Below are positions 1 to 6,115 of a stretch of 12,923 nt of DNA, in pieces. The position numbers and the translations under genes are program-made. Source of the stretch: Lachnospiraceae bacterium UBA1766 (GTDB taxonomy: Bacteria > Bacillota > Clostridia > Lachnospirales > Lachnospiraceae); contig DCGY01000084.1 in NCBI GenBank assembly GCA_002314715.1, forward strand, positions 3,886 to 16,808, in the 5' to 3' direction. The notes under the pieces were generated by a model. It saw nothing but the letters and a program-made list of their open reading frames with translations, searched no databases and was not told where the DNA came from. Numbering within the stretch: position 1 is the first letter of the stretch; each line of letters begins with the position of its first letter.

Positions 1-170
1 CCCTCTGCATATTTATTAGTAAGAACTGTACCCATTGCACTCATAACTGCAGGGCTTACCCAGTTCTCAGATGCGATAAGCTCTATGTGGGAATTTTGAC
101 GGTCAAACTCAGCGGTTATCGCGTCAGCTATTTCAGGGTCAACTGCTTTGATGTCTTCAAGAGTATACAT
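1..170 (-). CDS. glyA: Serine hydroxymethyltransferase, N-terminal part (cut by window edge)
   Basis: Only the first 56 codons are present; the rest lies beyond base 1. The PLP enzyme GlyA interconverts serine plus tetrahydrofolate with glycine plus methylene-tetrahydrofolate in the cytoplasm. The fragment begins MYTLEDIKAVDP and carries the family's N-terminal signature: HIELIASEN at about residues 28-36 and LTNKYAEG at about 49-56, both near-invariant in GlyA. Two in-frame ATGs lie 6 bases apart. I chose the second (at 170) because the GAAAGG ribosome binding site is 7 bases from it and runs into the first. The gene starts 34 bases after the secDF stop, with no terminator between them, so it is probably transcribed from the scf-secDF operon. 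The identification is firm; the operon membership is inferred. Confidence 0.93.
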   Translation of the reverse strand, partial: MYTLEDIKAVDPEIADAITAEFDRQNSHIELIASENWVSPAVMSAMGTVLTNKYAE

Positions 171-204
171 GGGCATTCCTTTCTATAGTTGAATTAGAGT
201 TGTA

Positions 205-2451
205 TTAGTTTTTCTTTGATTTTTTAACACTCATTACATACCAGAGTGCAACTGCGATTCCGATTGATGAATAGGTACCGCAAATTGTACCAATGGTCAA
301 TGGGAAAGCGAAAAGTCTGATTGACTCAACACCAAGTATGTAAAGCATTACTACCATTACAAGAGTAGTAAATGATGTACAAATTGTACGTGAAAGTGTC
401 TGAGTAAGTGATTTATTAGCAAGATCCTTTAAAGTCTCTTCGTTTTCAACTGTAAGTCTTGCTCTGTTCTCACGGATACGGTCGAAAATAACGATTGTAT
501 CGTTTACAGAATAACCTATAACAGTAAGGATACATGCGATAAATGCACTTGTAACTGAGATTCTTGAAAGTGCATAGAAGGTAAGCACTACAAGAACATC
601 ATGTGCTAAAGCTATAATTGCTGAAGATGCCATCTTGAAATCTGAGAATCTAATCCAGATGTAGATGAGCATAAGAACAACTGACCAAAGAACAGCAATG
701 ATAGCATCTCTTGTCATTTCTCCTGAAATCACACCGGAAATAGTTTCCTGGGTGATGCATTCTTCAGAAACACCAAACTTTTCTTCAAACATGTTATAAA
801 GATCAGTTCTTTCATCCTGGTTAAGACTTCTGGTCTTAAAGATGATGTCATTTGAACTGTCTACCTTCTGGGTTTGAATATCATTATCCTTGGTAATCTC
901 TGAGATGAAAGGAATGATATCTGTTTCAATCTCTGAAATAGAATAATCCTTGTCAAACTCAACCTGTGTTGATGTACCACCGACAAAGTCAAGACCAAGG
1001 TTGAATGCGCCCTTTCCGGCAACTCCGTTAACAACCATGGTGATTGCACCAACTGCAACTACTGCTGCAGAAATGATAAAGAATATAGCCTTTTTGTTAA
1101 CAAAGCCGATTGTCTTAAATCCTGGCTCTTTACCAAATGCCTTTGGACTTCTAACTCCAACTGCATAAAGAGCATTAACTATAAGTCTTGAAACAACGAG
1201 TGCTGTAAACATTGAAAGAGCAACACCGATTGCAAGAGTAATTGCAAATCCCTTTACAGTACCAGAGCCCTTGACACCAAGTACTGCTGCTGCAATAAGG
1301 GTGGTGATGTTTCCATCAAAAATAGCTGAAAATGCTTTCTTAAAGCCTGAATCTATTGCGCTCTTAACCTGTACTCCTGATGCAATTTCCTCACGGATAC
1401 GAGCGTAGATAATAACGTTTGCATCAACCGCCATACCGATGGAAAGAATAATACCTGCCACACCGGAAAGGGTTAAGGTCATATCAAAGCCCTTCAGTAA
1501 TAATACTACAAGAGCTACATAGAGACAAAGTGCGATGGAAGAAGCAAGTCCGGGAATCAGATAAACAGCAATCATAAATACAATAACAATTCCAAGACCA
1601 ATTACACCGGCCTTTAAACTGGTTTCGATTGCTTCTACACCGAGCTGCGCACCAACTACCTTGGAATGTAATTCTTCCAATTCCAACTTCAAACCACCGA
1701 TACGAATGGTAGAAGCAAGGCTGTCTGCCTCCTCGTGTCCGCTAATCTGGGTAATGGAAGCCTGTCCGTCGGTAAATACACCGCTTACGGTAGGAACACT
1801 AACGAAGTCACCGTCATAATAAATTGCTAAGGTTTCACCCTTCTCATAGGCATTTTTTGTAGCCTGTGCAAACTTTTCGGTACCTTCTGAAGTCATGGTA
1901 AGAGATACGGTATACTCCATATTTCCCAAATTATTCTGTCCGCTCTTTTCCTGAGCATCCTTTACATCGGTACCAACAACCAGAATAGAACCGTCTGCCA
2001 ATAACTCATCAATGGATTTATTCAAGCTGTATCCACATTTTCCCTGTCCGGTATAGGTGTAGTTTGCATTGCCTTCACTATCTGTTTGCGCAATAAAATA
2101 CAAAGATCCGGGTCTGCCCAGCTCCTGTAAAATTGCATTTGCATCCTTTACACCGGGAATTTCAATATTAATACGATTTGTACCTTCCTGGTATACAATT
2201 GCTTCTGTACTGTAGTTTTCCACACGCTTTTGAAGCTTTGCAATTGTATCGGACATATCGGTAGCACTGGGTTCGTTATCTCCCACTACCTGATAGGTGA
2301 TGCTGACACCACCTGCAAGATCAAGACCAAGCTTGATTGTGGATGCACTACCGGATCCACTCGCATCTACACCGAAGAAATCGATGTAAGAAATACCTGC
2401 AAGCAACAAAAGCATGCAAAGTAAAATGATTATTGCATTACTCTTTTTCAT
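205..2451 (-). CDS. secDF: SecDF fusion, Sec translocon accessory subunit
   Basis: A 748-residue fused SecD-SecF, the membrane factor that uses the proton gradient to pull exported proteins through SecYEG. The SecD half occupies about residues 1-440: a first membrane helix at 6-26, GLDLAGG at 42-48, an extracytoplasmic domain to about 275, then helices with GMAVDANVIIYARIREE at 339-355. The SecF half, about 450-748, has GLDFVGG at 486-492 and IGYSVNDTIVIFDRIREN at 645-662. All are hallmark SecD/SecF motifs, and the length fits the fused form. The frame is open 15 codons further upstream, but the start at 2451 is preferred: it has GGAGG 7 bases upstream and yields a proper MKKSNAIIILL membrane anchor. 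Its ATG overlaps the scfB stop as ATGA, so translation is probably coupled to scfB. glyA follows 34 bases downstream. Confidence 0.96.
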   Translation of the reverse strand: MKKSNAIIILLCMLLLLAGISYIDFFGVDASGSGSASTIKLGLDLAGGVSITYQVVGDNEPSATDMSDTIAKLQKRVENYSTEAIVYQEGTNRINIEIPGVKDANAILQELGRPGSLYFIAQTDSEGNANYTYTGQGKCGYSLNKSIDELLADGSILVVGTDVKDAQEKSGQNNLGNMEYTVSLTMTSEGTEKFAQATKNAYEKGETLAIYYDGDFVSVPTVSGVFTDGQASITQISGHEEADSLASTIRIGGLKLELEELHSKVVGAQLGVEAIETSLKAGVIGLGIVIVFMIAVYLIPGLASSIALCLYVALVVLLLKGFDMTLTLSGVAGIILSIGMAVDANVIIYARIREEIASGVQVKSAIDSGFKKAFSAIFDGNITTLIAAAVLGVKGSGTVKGFAITLAIGVALSMFTALVVSRLIVNALYAVGVRSPKAFGKEPGFKTIGFVNKKAIFFIISAAVVAVGAITMVVNGVAGKGAFNLGLDFVGGTSTQVEFDKDYSISEIETDIIPFISEITKDNDIQTQKVDSSNDIIFKTRSLNQDERTDLYNMFEEKFGVSEECITQETISGVISGEMTRDAIIAVLWSVVLMLIYIWIRFSDFKMASSAIIALAHDVLVVLTFYALSRISVTSAFIACILTVIGYSVNDTIVIFDRIRENRARLTVENEETLKDLANKSLTQTLSRTICTSFTTLVMVVMLYILGVESIRLFAFPLTIGTICGTYSSIGIAVALWYVMSVKKSKKN

Positions 2452-3842
2452 TCTTCTTCCTCCATCATTTGTGCAACCTTCAACATAATTGCACACTCAA
2501 TACGTTTTCTCTGCAATTCACAGCCAACGTCATACGCATCATTTATATTTCCGTGGAAATTATAAGAATTTGCCGCACATCCACCACTGCAGTAGAATTT
2601 GGCGAAGCATTTCTTACACTTTTCTTTTGCATATACATTACAGCATTTGAATTCATCACGAATGTCTTCCCGAACGATTCCGTCATCCACATTACCCATC
2701 AGGAATTTCTCATTTCCCACGAACTGATGGCAGGGATAAAAATCTCCCCACGGAGTCACCGCAAGGTATTCGGTACCGGATCCGCATCCGGATAAGCGCT
2801 TGGCCACACAGGGGCCGCCCTGCAAATCAATCATAAAATGGAAGAAATTAAAGGGTTTTCCTTCTTTTCTACGCTTGATCATCTCTAGTGCAAGCTTATC
2901 ATATTCCTCCAAAAGCACCGGAATATCCGCCTCGGTAATCGCATAGGAATCCTCAGGCTTGGCAACCACAGGCTCCACTGAAATCTGTTCAAACCCAAGG
3001 TCTGCCAAATGAATTACATCCCGGGCGAAATCCAAATTATTGTGAGTAAAGGTACCACGTACATAATAATTGGTCTGATTTCGACTTTCCGCTACCTTTT
3101 GGAACTTGGGAACAATCACATCATAGCTGCCCTGTCCACCACGGAAAGGACGCATCTTATCATGAATTTCCTTGCGTCCGTCAATACTGAGCACAACGTT
3201 TGCCATCTCTTTGTTGGCAAATTCAAGGATTTCATCATTTAAGAGAACACCGTTTGTGGTAAGGGTAAAACGGAATTTCTTGTTGTTGGCCTCTTCGATA
3301 CTTCTACCGTATTCCACCAGATCCTTAACAACCTGCCAATTCATCAAAGGTTCGCCTCCGAAGAAGTCCACCTCCAAGTTTACACGGTTTCCGGAATTTG
3401 CCACCAAAAAATCCAGCGCTTTCTTGCCCACTTCAAAGCTCATAAGCGCTCGTCTGCCATGATACTCGCCCTCTTCCGCAAAGCAATACTGACAAGCCAG
3501 GTTACAGTCATGGGCAATATGTAAGCAAAGTGCCTTTACAACGGTAGGACGCTTTTTGAAATCAAATACATAATCCTGATAAATATCCTTGGCAAACAAC
3601 TGTCCGTCCGCTTCCAGTGCAAGCACCTCATCCACCGCTTCCAGTATTTCTTCCTGTGGATATGGGATATTTGCTAAATTTAAAACCGCCGCCTTAATCA
3701 ATTCCGGCTCCTTTAATCCTTCATTGATTAATGGCTCCACCAGCGGAATCATATCATATACAATATCATCAACTACATGGATGGATCCGCTGTTTACATC
3801 CATTACGATGTTGTATCCGTTACTTTTATACTGATGTATCAC
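2448..3842 (-). CDS. scfB: SCIFF peptide maturase, radical SAM/SPASM thioether-forming enzyme
   Basis: A 464-residue radical SAM maturase of the SCIFF (six cysteines in forty-five residues) ranthipeptide family, like CteB of Clostridium thermocellum. The family makes thioether bonds from cysteine sulfur to another residue of the precursor. The N-terminal region, about 1-95, resembles the peptide-binding (RRE) part and starts with the typical MIHQYKSNGYNIVMDVNSG. The radical SAM domain follows, with CNLACQYC giving cluster cysteines C113, C117 and C120, and FGGEPL at 161-166 for SAM binding. The SPASM region, about 345-450, carries C345, C353, C371, C400, C401, C409, C412, C418, C422, C441 and C450, enough for two auxiliary iron-sulfur clusters. 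The start is GTG at 3842, supported by AAGG 8 bases upstream and by family conservation from residue 1. scfA lies 187 bases upstream; the stop overlaps secDF as ATGA. Confidence 0.95.
   Translation of the reverse strand: MIHQYKSNGYNIVMDVNSGSIHVVDDIVYDMIPLVEPLINEGLKEPELIKAAVLNLANIPYPQEEILEAVDEVLALEADGQLFAKDIYQDYVFDFKKRPTVVKALCLHIAHDCNLACQYCFAEEGEYHGRRALMSFEVGKKALDFLVANSGNRVNLEVDFFGGEPLMNWQVVKDLVEYGRSIEEANNKKFRFTLTTNGVLLNDEILEFANKEMANVVLSIDGRKEIHDKMRPFRGGQGSYDVIVPKFQKVAESRNQTNYYVRGTFTHNNLDFARDVIHLADLGFEQISVEPVVAKPEDSYAITEADIPVLLEEYDKLALEMIKRRKEGKPFNFFHFMIDLQGGPCVAKRLSGCGSGTEYLAVTPWGDFYPCHQFVGNEKFLMGNVDDGIVREDIRDEFKCCNVYAKEKCKKCFAKFYCSGGCAANSYNFHGNINDAYDVGCELQRKRIECAIMLKVAQMMEEEE
2459..2463 (-). 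promoter_or_regulatory. secDF ribosome binding site inside the scfB 3' end
   Basis: GGAGG on the minus strand, 7 bases from the secDF ATG at 2451. It lies inside the last glutamate codons of scfB. It decides the secDF start in favour of MKKSN over the longer open frame beginning at 2496. With the ATGA overlap it suggests that ribosomes finishing scfB re-initiate on secDF. Confidence 0.75.
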
Positions 3843-3972
3843 AGATATTTCCTTTCTAGTCCGTTATCACTTTTGACTTTCGAAACAGGTTTTTACATGC
3901 ATTTTCGGTTATAAACCTTTGAAAAACGCAACATTTCCTTATAACATCTGTCTCCAAGTGTATAACATACAA

Positions 3973-3999
3973 TAAGCAGCGACTTGTAATCGCTGCTTA
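3973..3999 (-). terminator. Hairpin between scfA and scfB, likely partial terminator or attenuator
   Basis: A perfect 10-bp inverted repeat, TAAGCAGCGA/TCGCTGCTTA, with a 7-base loop, begins about 30 bases after the scfA stop. The minus-strand sequence after it is TTGTATGTTATAC: T-rich but interrupted, not a clean U-run. That fits a leaky terminator or an mRNA-stabilising 3' hairpin giving more scfA than scfB message. I see no strong separate promoter before scfB, so readthrough is expected. The hairpin is seen; its function is inferred. Confidence 0.6.
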
Positions 4000-4029
4000 C
4001 TTCAGTCATTTCTTTTTTGCAATTTTAAC

Positions 4030-4173
4030 TTATTTCAGTTTTTCGCAGCTCTGATTTCCTACTGTACAGGAAGTCTTGCAAGCAGACTGACAAGAAGTCT
4101 GGCACTCACCACAACCGCCTTTTTTCATAGATTCCTTTAAATCTCTGGTTGTCAATGTTTTGATATGCTTCAT
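4030..4173 (-). CDS. scfA: SCIFF ranthipeptide precursor, six-cysteine peptide
   Basis: A 47-residue peptide, too short for usual ORF cutoffs, encoded directly before its maturase. It begins MKHIKTLTTRDLKESMKKGG (leader-like, charged, no signal peptide) and continues into a core with six cysteines at 21, 24, 28, 32, 36 and 43 in the pattern CGECQTSCQSACKTSCTVGN. This matches the SCIFF family almost residue for residue. In the C. thermocellum homologue CteA, a thioether was mapped from Cys32 to Thr37 (as I recall), and C32 and T37 are both present here. AAAGGAGG lies 9 bases before the ATG, and a strong extended -10 promoter lies 47-74 bases upstream. The fate of the mature peptide (export, cleavage, target) is unknown; some clostridial ranthipeptides have been linked to quorum sensing. 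Identification is confident; the crosslink here is inferred. Confidence 0.96.
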   Translation of the reverse strand: MKHIKTLTTRDLKESMKKGGCGECQTSCQSACKTSCTVGNQSCEKLK

Positions 4174-4182
4174 TACTGATAG

Positions 4183-4190
4183 CCTCCTTT
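4183..4190 (-). promoter_or_regulatory. Strong ribosome binding site of scfA
   Basis: AAAGGAGG on the minus strand, 9 bases from the scfA ATG. It is a near-perfect Shine-Dalgarno and clearly stronger than the GAAAGG in front of scfB (GTG start). That fits high production of the peptide relative to its enzyme. Confidence 0.8.
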
Positions 4191-4219
4191 AAAAATCACT
4201 ACACTGATAAATCTTAGTC

Positions 4220-4247
4220 ATTATAGCATAGATTTATCATTTGTAAA
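4220..4247 (-). promoter_or_regulatory. Predicted housekeeping sigma promoter of scfA
   Basis: On the minus strand, TTTACA (4242-4247) is followed after 16 bases by a consensus TATAAT (4220-4225), preceded by TGC to form an extended -10. Transcription would start near 4213, giving a leader of about 40 bases before scfA. The promoter sits between the TIGR04086-like gene and scfA, so scfA need not depend on the upstream gene. Confidence 0.72.
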
Positions 4248-4289
4248 AGGTTTTTTATAAAAATCCCTCAAAATGCGTTTTTTTCTTCC

Positions 4290-4688
4290 TTATTTAAGCA
4301 TACCACCCAGCATTCCACCGGCAGCACAAAGCAGAAATGCGGAGAAAATCCTCGCTCCGGACGCCTTATCCCCCTGCCGAAACAAAAAAGAGATTATCAA
4401 CAGTAAGAAAAAGAAGGCAATCCCCCCCAGTATTCCATGCAGGAACTTTTTCTTTTGAGCCCTTCCCGCCACTCCATACCCGGTGGCAAACGCGCCAAGA
4501 AAATACACTGCCATAAACAGTCCCTTTGTAATTTTCTCCGTAAAGTCCAGAAAATACACCCCTGCCGAAATGAATAACAGCAGTACGATGCATATCAACA
4601 CACCCAGAAGCAAGCATTTCGTATAATAAAGCCAACACTTTGTCTCTTTAGCATTCTCCTTTTTTAATAGTTGTTTCATACCATACAA
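4290..4688 (-). CDS. Small four-helix membrane protein, TIGR04086/YrzE-like
   Basis: A hydrophobic protein of 132 residues (129 if started at the ATG at 4679). Four membrane segments are visible at about 24-46, 54-74, 83-103 and 112-130, with a basic patch RAQKKK at 76-81 and glycine-rich helices (GAFATGYGVAG; AAGGMLGGM). Size, helix pattern and position resemble the TIGR04086 family, which includes B. subtilis YrzE; members tend to lie near Sec genes (yajC, secDF) and, in Clostridia, near SCIFF genes. Its biochemical role is unknown. The longest frame starts with TTG at 4688, with AAGGA about 10 bases upstream. The ATG three codons later has no well-placed ribosome binding site, so the start is uncertain. 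It is the first gene left of the divergent promoter region and is followed by the scfA promoter. Confidence 0.8.
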   Translation of the reverse strand: MYGMKQLLKKENAKETKCWLYYTKCLLLGVLICIVLLLFISAGVYFLDFTEKITKGLFMAVYFLGAFATGYGVAGRAQKKKFLHGILGGIAFFFLLLIISFLFRQGDKASGARIFSAFLLCAAGGMLGGMLK

Positions 4689-4710
4689 GCATCCCGTTTC
4701 CTTAATAATA

Positions 4711-4740
4711 ATTATGCTGATTTCGTTGAAAACTTGACAA
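4711..4740 (-). promoter_or_regulatory. Predicted promoter of the TIGR04086-like gene
   Basis: Minus strand: TTGTCA (4735-4740), an 18-base spacer, then CATAAT (4711-4716), each one mismatch from consensus. Transcription would start near 4704, only about 16 bases before the TTG start and 25 before the ATG. Its -35 overlaps the -35 of the rightward promoter because the bases TTGACAA read as TTGTCAA on the other strand. Confidence 0.5.
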
Positions 4741-4762
4741 GGAATACCATATATTGTAACAT
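4734..4762 (+). promoter_or_regulatory. Predicted promoter of the CNNM/CorC gene
   Basis: A perfect TTGACA (4734-4739) is followed after a 17-base spacer by TAACAT (4757-4762). Transcription would begin near 4769. That places the open frame upstream of this point outside the message and supports a downstream start codon at 4803. Confidence 0.7.
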
Positions 4763-4802
4763 TGCTCTATATATCATGAGATTAAAGGAGTGTGGATTTT
4801 TT

Positions 4803-6071
4803 TTGGACCCGTACGTCATACAAGGTATTAGTTTATTTTTATTGGTAATTTTATCCGGTTTCTTCTCTTCTGCCGAAACAGCCCTTACCACCGTCAATGA
4901 GGTGCGTATGCGGTCACTGGAGGAAGAAGGAAATAAGAAAGCTGCAAAAGTGAATAAAATTTTGGAGCGACACAACAAGATGCTCAGCACCATATTGATT
5001 GGAAATAATATCGTCAATATATCAGCTTCTGCTCTTGCCACCACCCTGGCCTTACGAATCAATATCCCCGTTGGTATCGCAACCGGTCTTTTGACCTTTG
5101 TGGTATTAATTACCGGAGAAATCATTCCAAAGACTTGGGCCATGTGTTCTGCAGATAAGCTCTCCCTTGCATATGCAGGAATTATTCTTCTGTTGATGCA
5201 AATACTGACTCCTGTGATTTTCTTGATCGAGAAGATTTCTTACTGCATTTTGCGTTTCATCGGAATCGATCCCTCCAAGAAAATCCCAACCATGACCGAA
5301 AACGAGTTGAAAACCTATGTAGATGTAAGTCATGAGGAAGGTGTCATTGAATCAGAGGAGCGTGAAATTATTTACAATGTATTTGATTTCTCCGATGCAT
5401 TGGCAAAGGATATCATGATTCCCCGTATCAATATGGTTATTATCAATATTGATGATACCTACGAAGAAGTTCTGCAGGTTTTCCGTGATTCCATGTACAC
5501 TCGTCTTCCGGTTTATCAGGACGATCCCGATAACCTGATTGGCTTTATCAATATAAAAGACTTTATTCTTACCAAGGATACAAAAGCTTTTAGTGTAAAA
5601 TCCATTATGCGCGAAGCACACTACACCTTCGAATACAAAAAGATTTCCGATTTGATGTATGAAATTCGTGAAAAGACCACTACAATGGCTTTTGTCATCA
5701 ATGAATACGGTGCCACTGTCGGAATGATTACTTTAGAGGATATTCTGGAGGAAATCGTAGGCGAGATTCGAGACGAATACGATGCCGACGAAGAAGAATT
5801 CATCAAGAAGCTGGATGATACCACCTATCTGGTAGAAGGCAGTTTAAAACTGGATGATATCAATGATGCCATCGGCACTACACTTGACAGTGAGGCCTTC
5901 GATTCCATCTCCGGTATCATCATCGAGAAACTGGATCGGCTTCCGCAGGACCAGGACGAAGTGGTTTTGGAGAACGGCATTACATTAAAGGTTCAGGGAA
6001 TCGACCAAAACCGAATTGAAAAAGTAAAAATTACACTTCCCCCCTCGGAGACAGAAGTTACAGAAGAATAA
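4803..6071 (+). CDS. CNNM/CorC-type membrane protein with CBS pair (HlyC/CorC family)
   Basis: A 422-residue protein of the DUF21-CBS-CorC_HlyC family, integral membrane proteins implicated in divalent cation (Mg2+) transport; some are labelled hemolysins for historical reasons. The DUF21/CNNM domain, about 1-185, shows FFSSAETAL at 20-28, GNNIVNISASALAT at 67-80 and GEIIPK at 105-110, which are family signatures. Two CBS motifs follow at about 200-325, with PRINM near 207, TRLPVYQDDPDNLIGFI and GATVGMITLEDILEEIVGEI. A CorC_HlyC domain ends the protein at about 335-415. The frame is open back to 4671, but the predicted promoter at 4734-4762 excludes that part. I place the start at TTG 4803, 12 bases after AAAGGAG; homologues often begin with MDP, as here. 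The spacing is long, and ATG 4776 (no ribosome binding site) is the alternative. Confidence 0.88.
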   Translation: MDPYVIQGISLFLLVILSGFFSSAETALTTVNEVRMRSLEEEGNKKAAKVNKILERHNKMLSTILIGNNIVNISASALATTLALRINIPVGIATGLLTFVVLITGEIIPKTWAMCSADKLSLAYAGIILLLMQILTPVIFLIEKISYCILRFIGIDPSKKIPTMTENELKTYVDVSHEEGVIESEEREIIYNVFDFSDALAKDIMIPRINMVIINIDDTYEEVLQVFRDSMYTRLPVYQDDPDNLIGFINIKDFILTKDTKAFSVKSIMREAHYTFEYKKISDLMYEIREKTTTMAFVINEYGATVGMITLEDILEEIVGEIRDEYDADEEEFIKKLDDTTYLVEGSLKLDDINDAIGTTLDSEAFDSISGIIIEKLDRLPQDQDEVVLENGITLKVQGIDQNRIEKVKITLPPSETEVTEE

Positions 6072-6074
6072 ATC

Positions 6075-6115
6075 AGAACGGCCTACCGAATCAATCGATA
6101 GGCCGTTCTTTTTAT
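6075..6115. terminator. Bidirectional terminator between convergent genes
   Basis: AGAACGGCCTA (6075-6085) pairs perfectly over 11 bp with TAGGCCGTTCT (6099-6109), with a further CGA/TCG pairing inside the loop. The plus strand continues with TTTTTATTT, a good U-tract ending the CNNM/CorC message. On the minus strand the A-run precedes the stem and GATTTATTCTT follows, so it probably also ends the GGDEF gene, whose stop codon is at its edge. Confidence 0.88.

Noticed and set aside
2452..2496. Longer secDF starting at 2496
   Set aside because: The added residues (MCNYVEGCTNDGGRR) are scfB sequence read in another frame, and the ribosome binding site and membrane anchor point to 2451.
3843..3945. 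Possible second promoter or leader hairpin just before scfB (TGTTATAAG, and AGGTTT/AAACCT)
   Set aside because: The -10-like box has no credible -35, and the inverted repeat is only 6 bp around a 20-base loop; too weak to annotate.
4366..4638. 90-codon minus-strand frame overlapping the small membrane protein gene
   Set aside because: The alternative frame has no hydrophobic helix pattern or family resemblance, and the overlapping frame has a clear four-helix profile.
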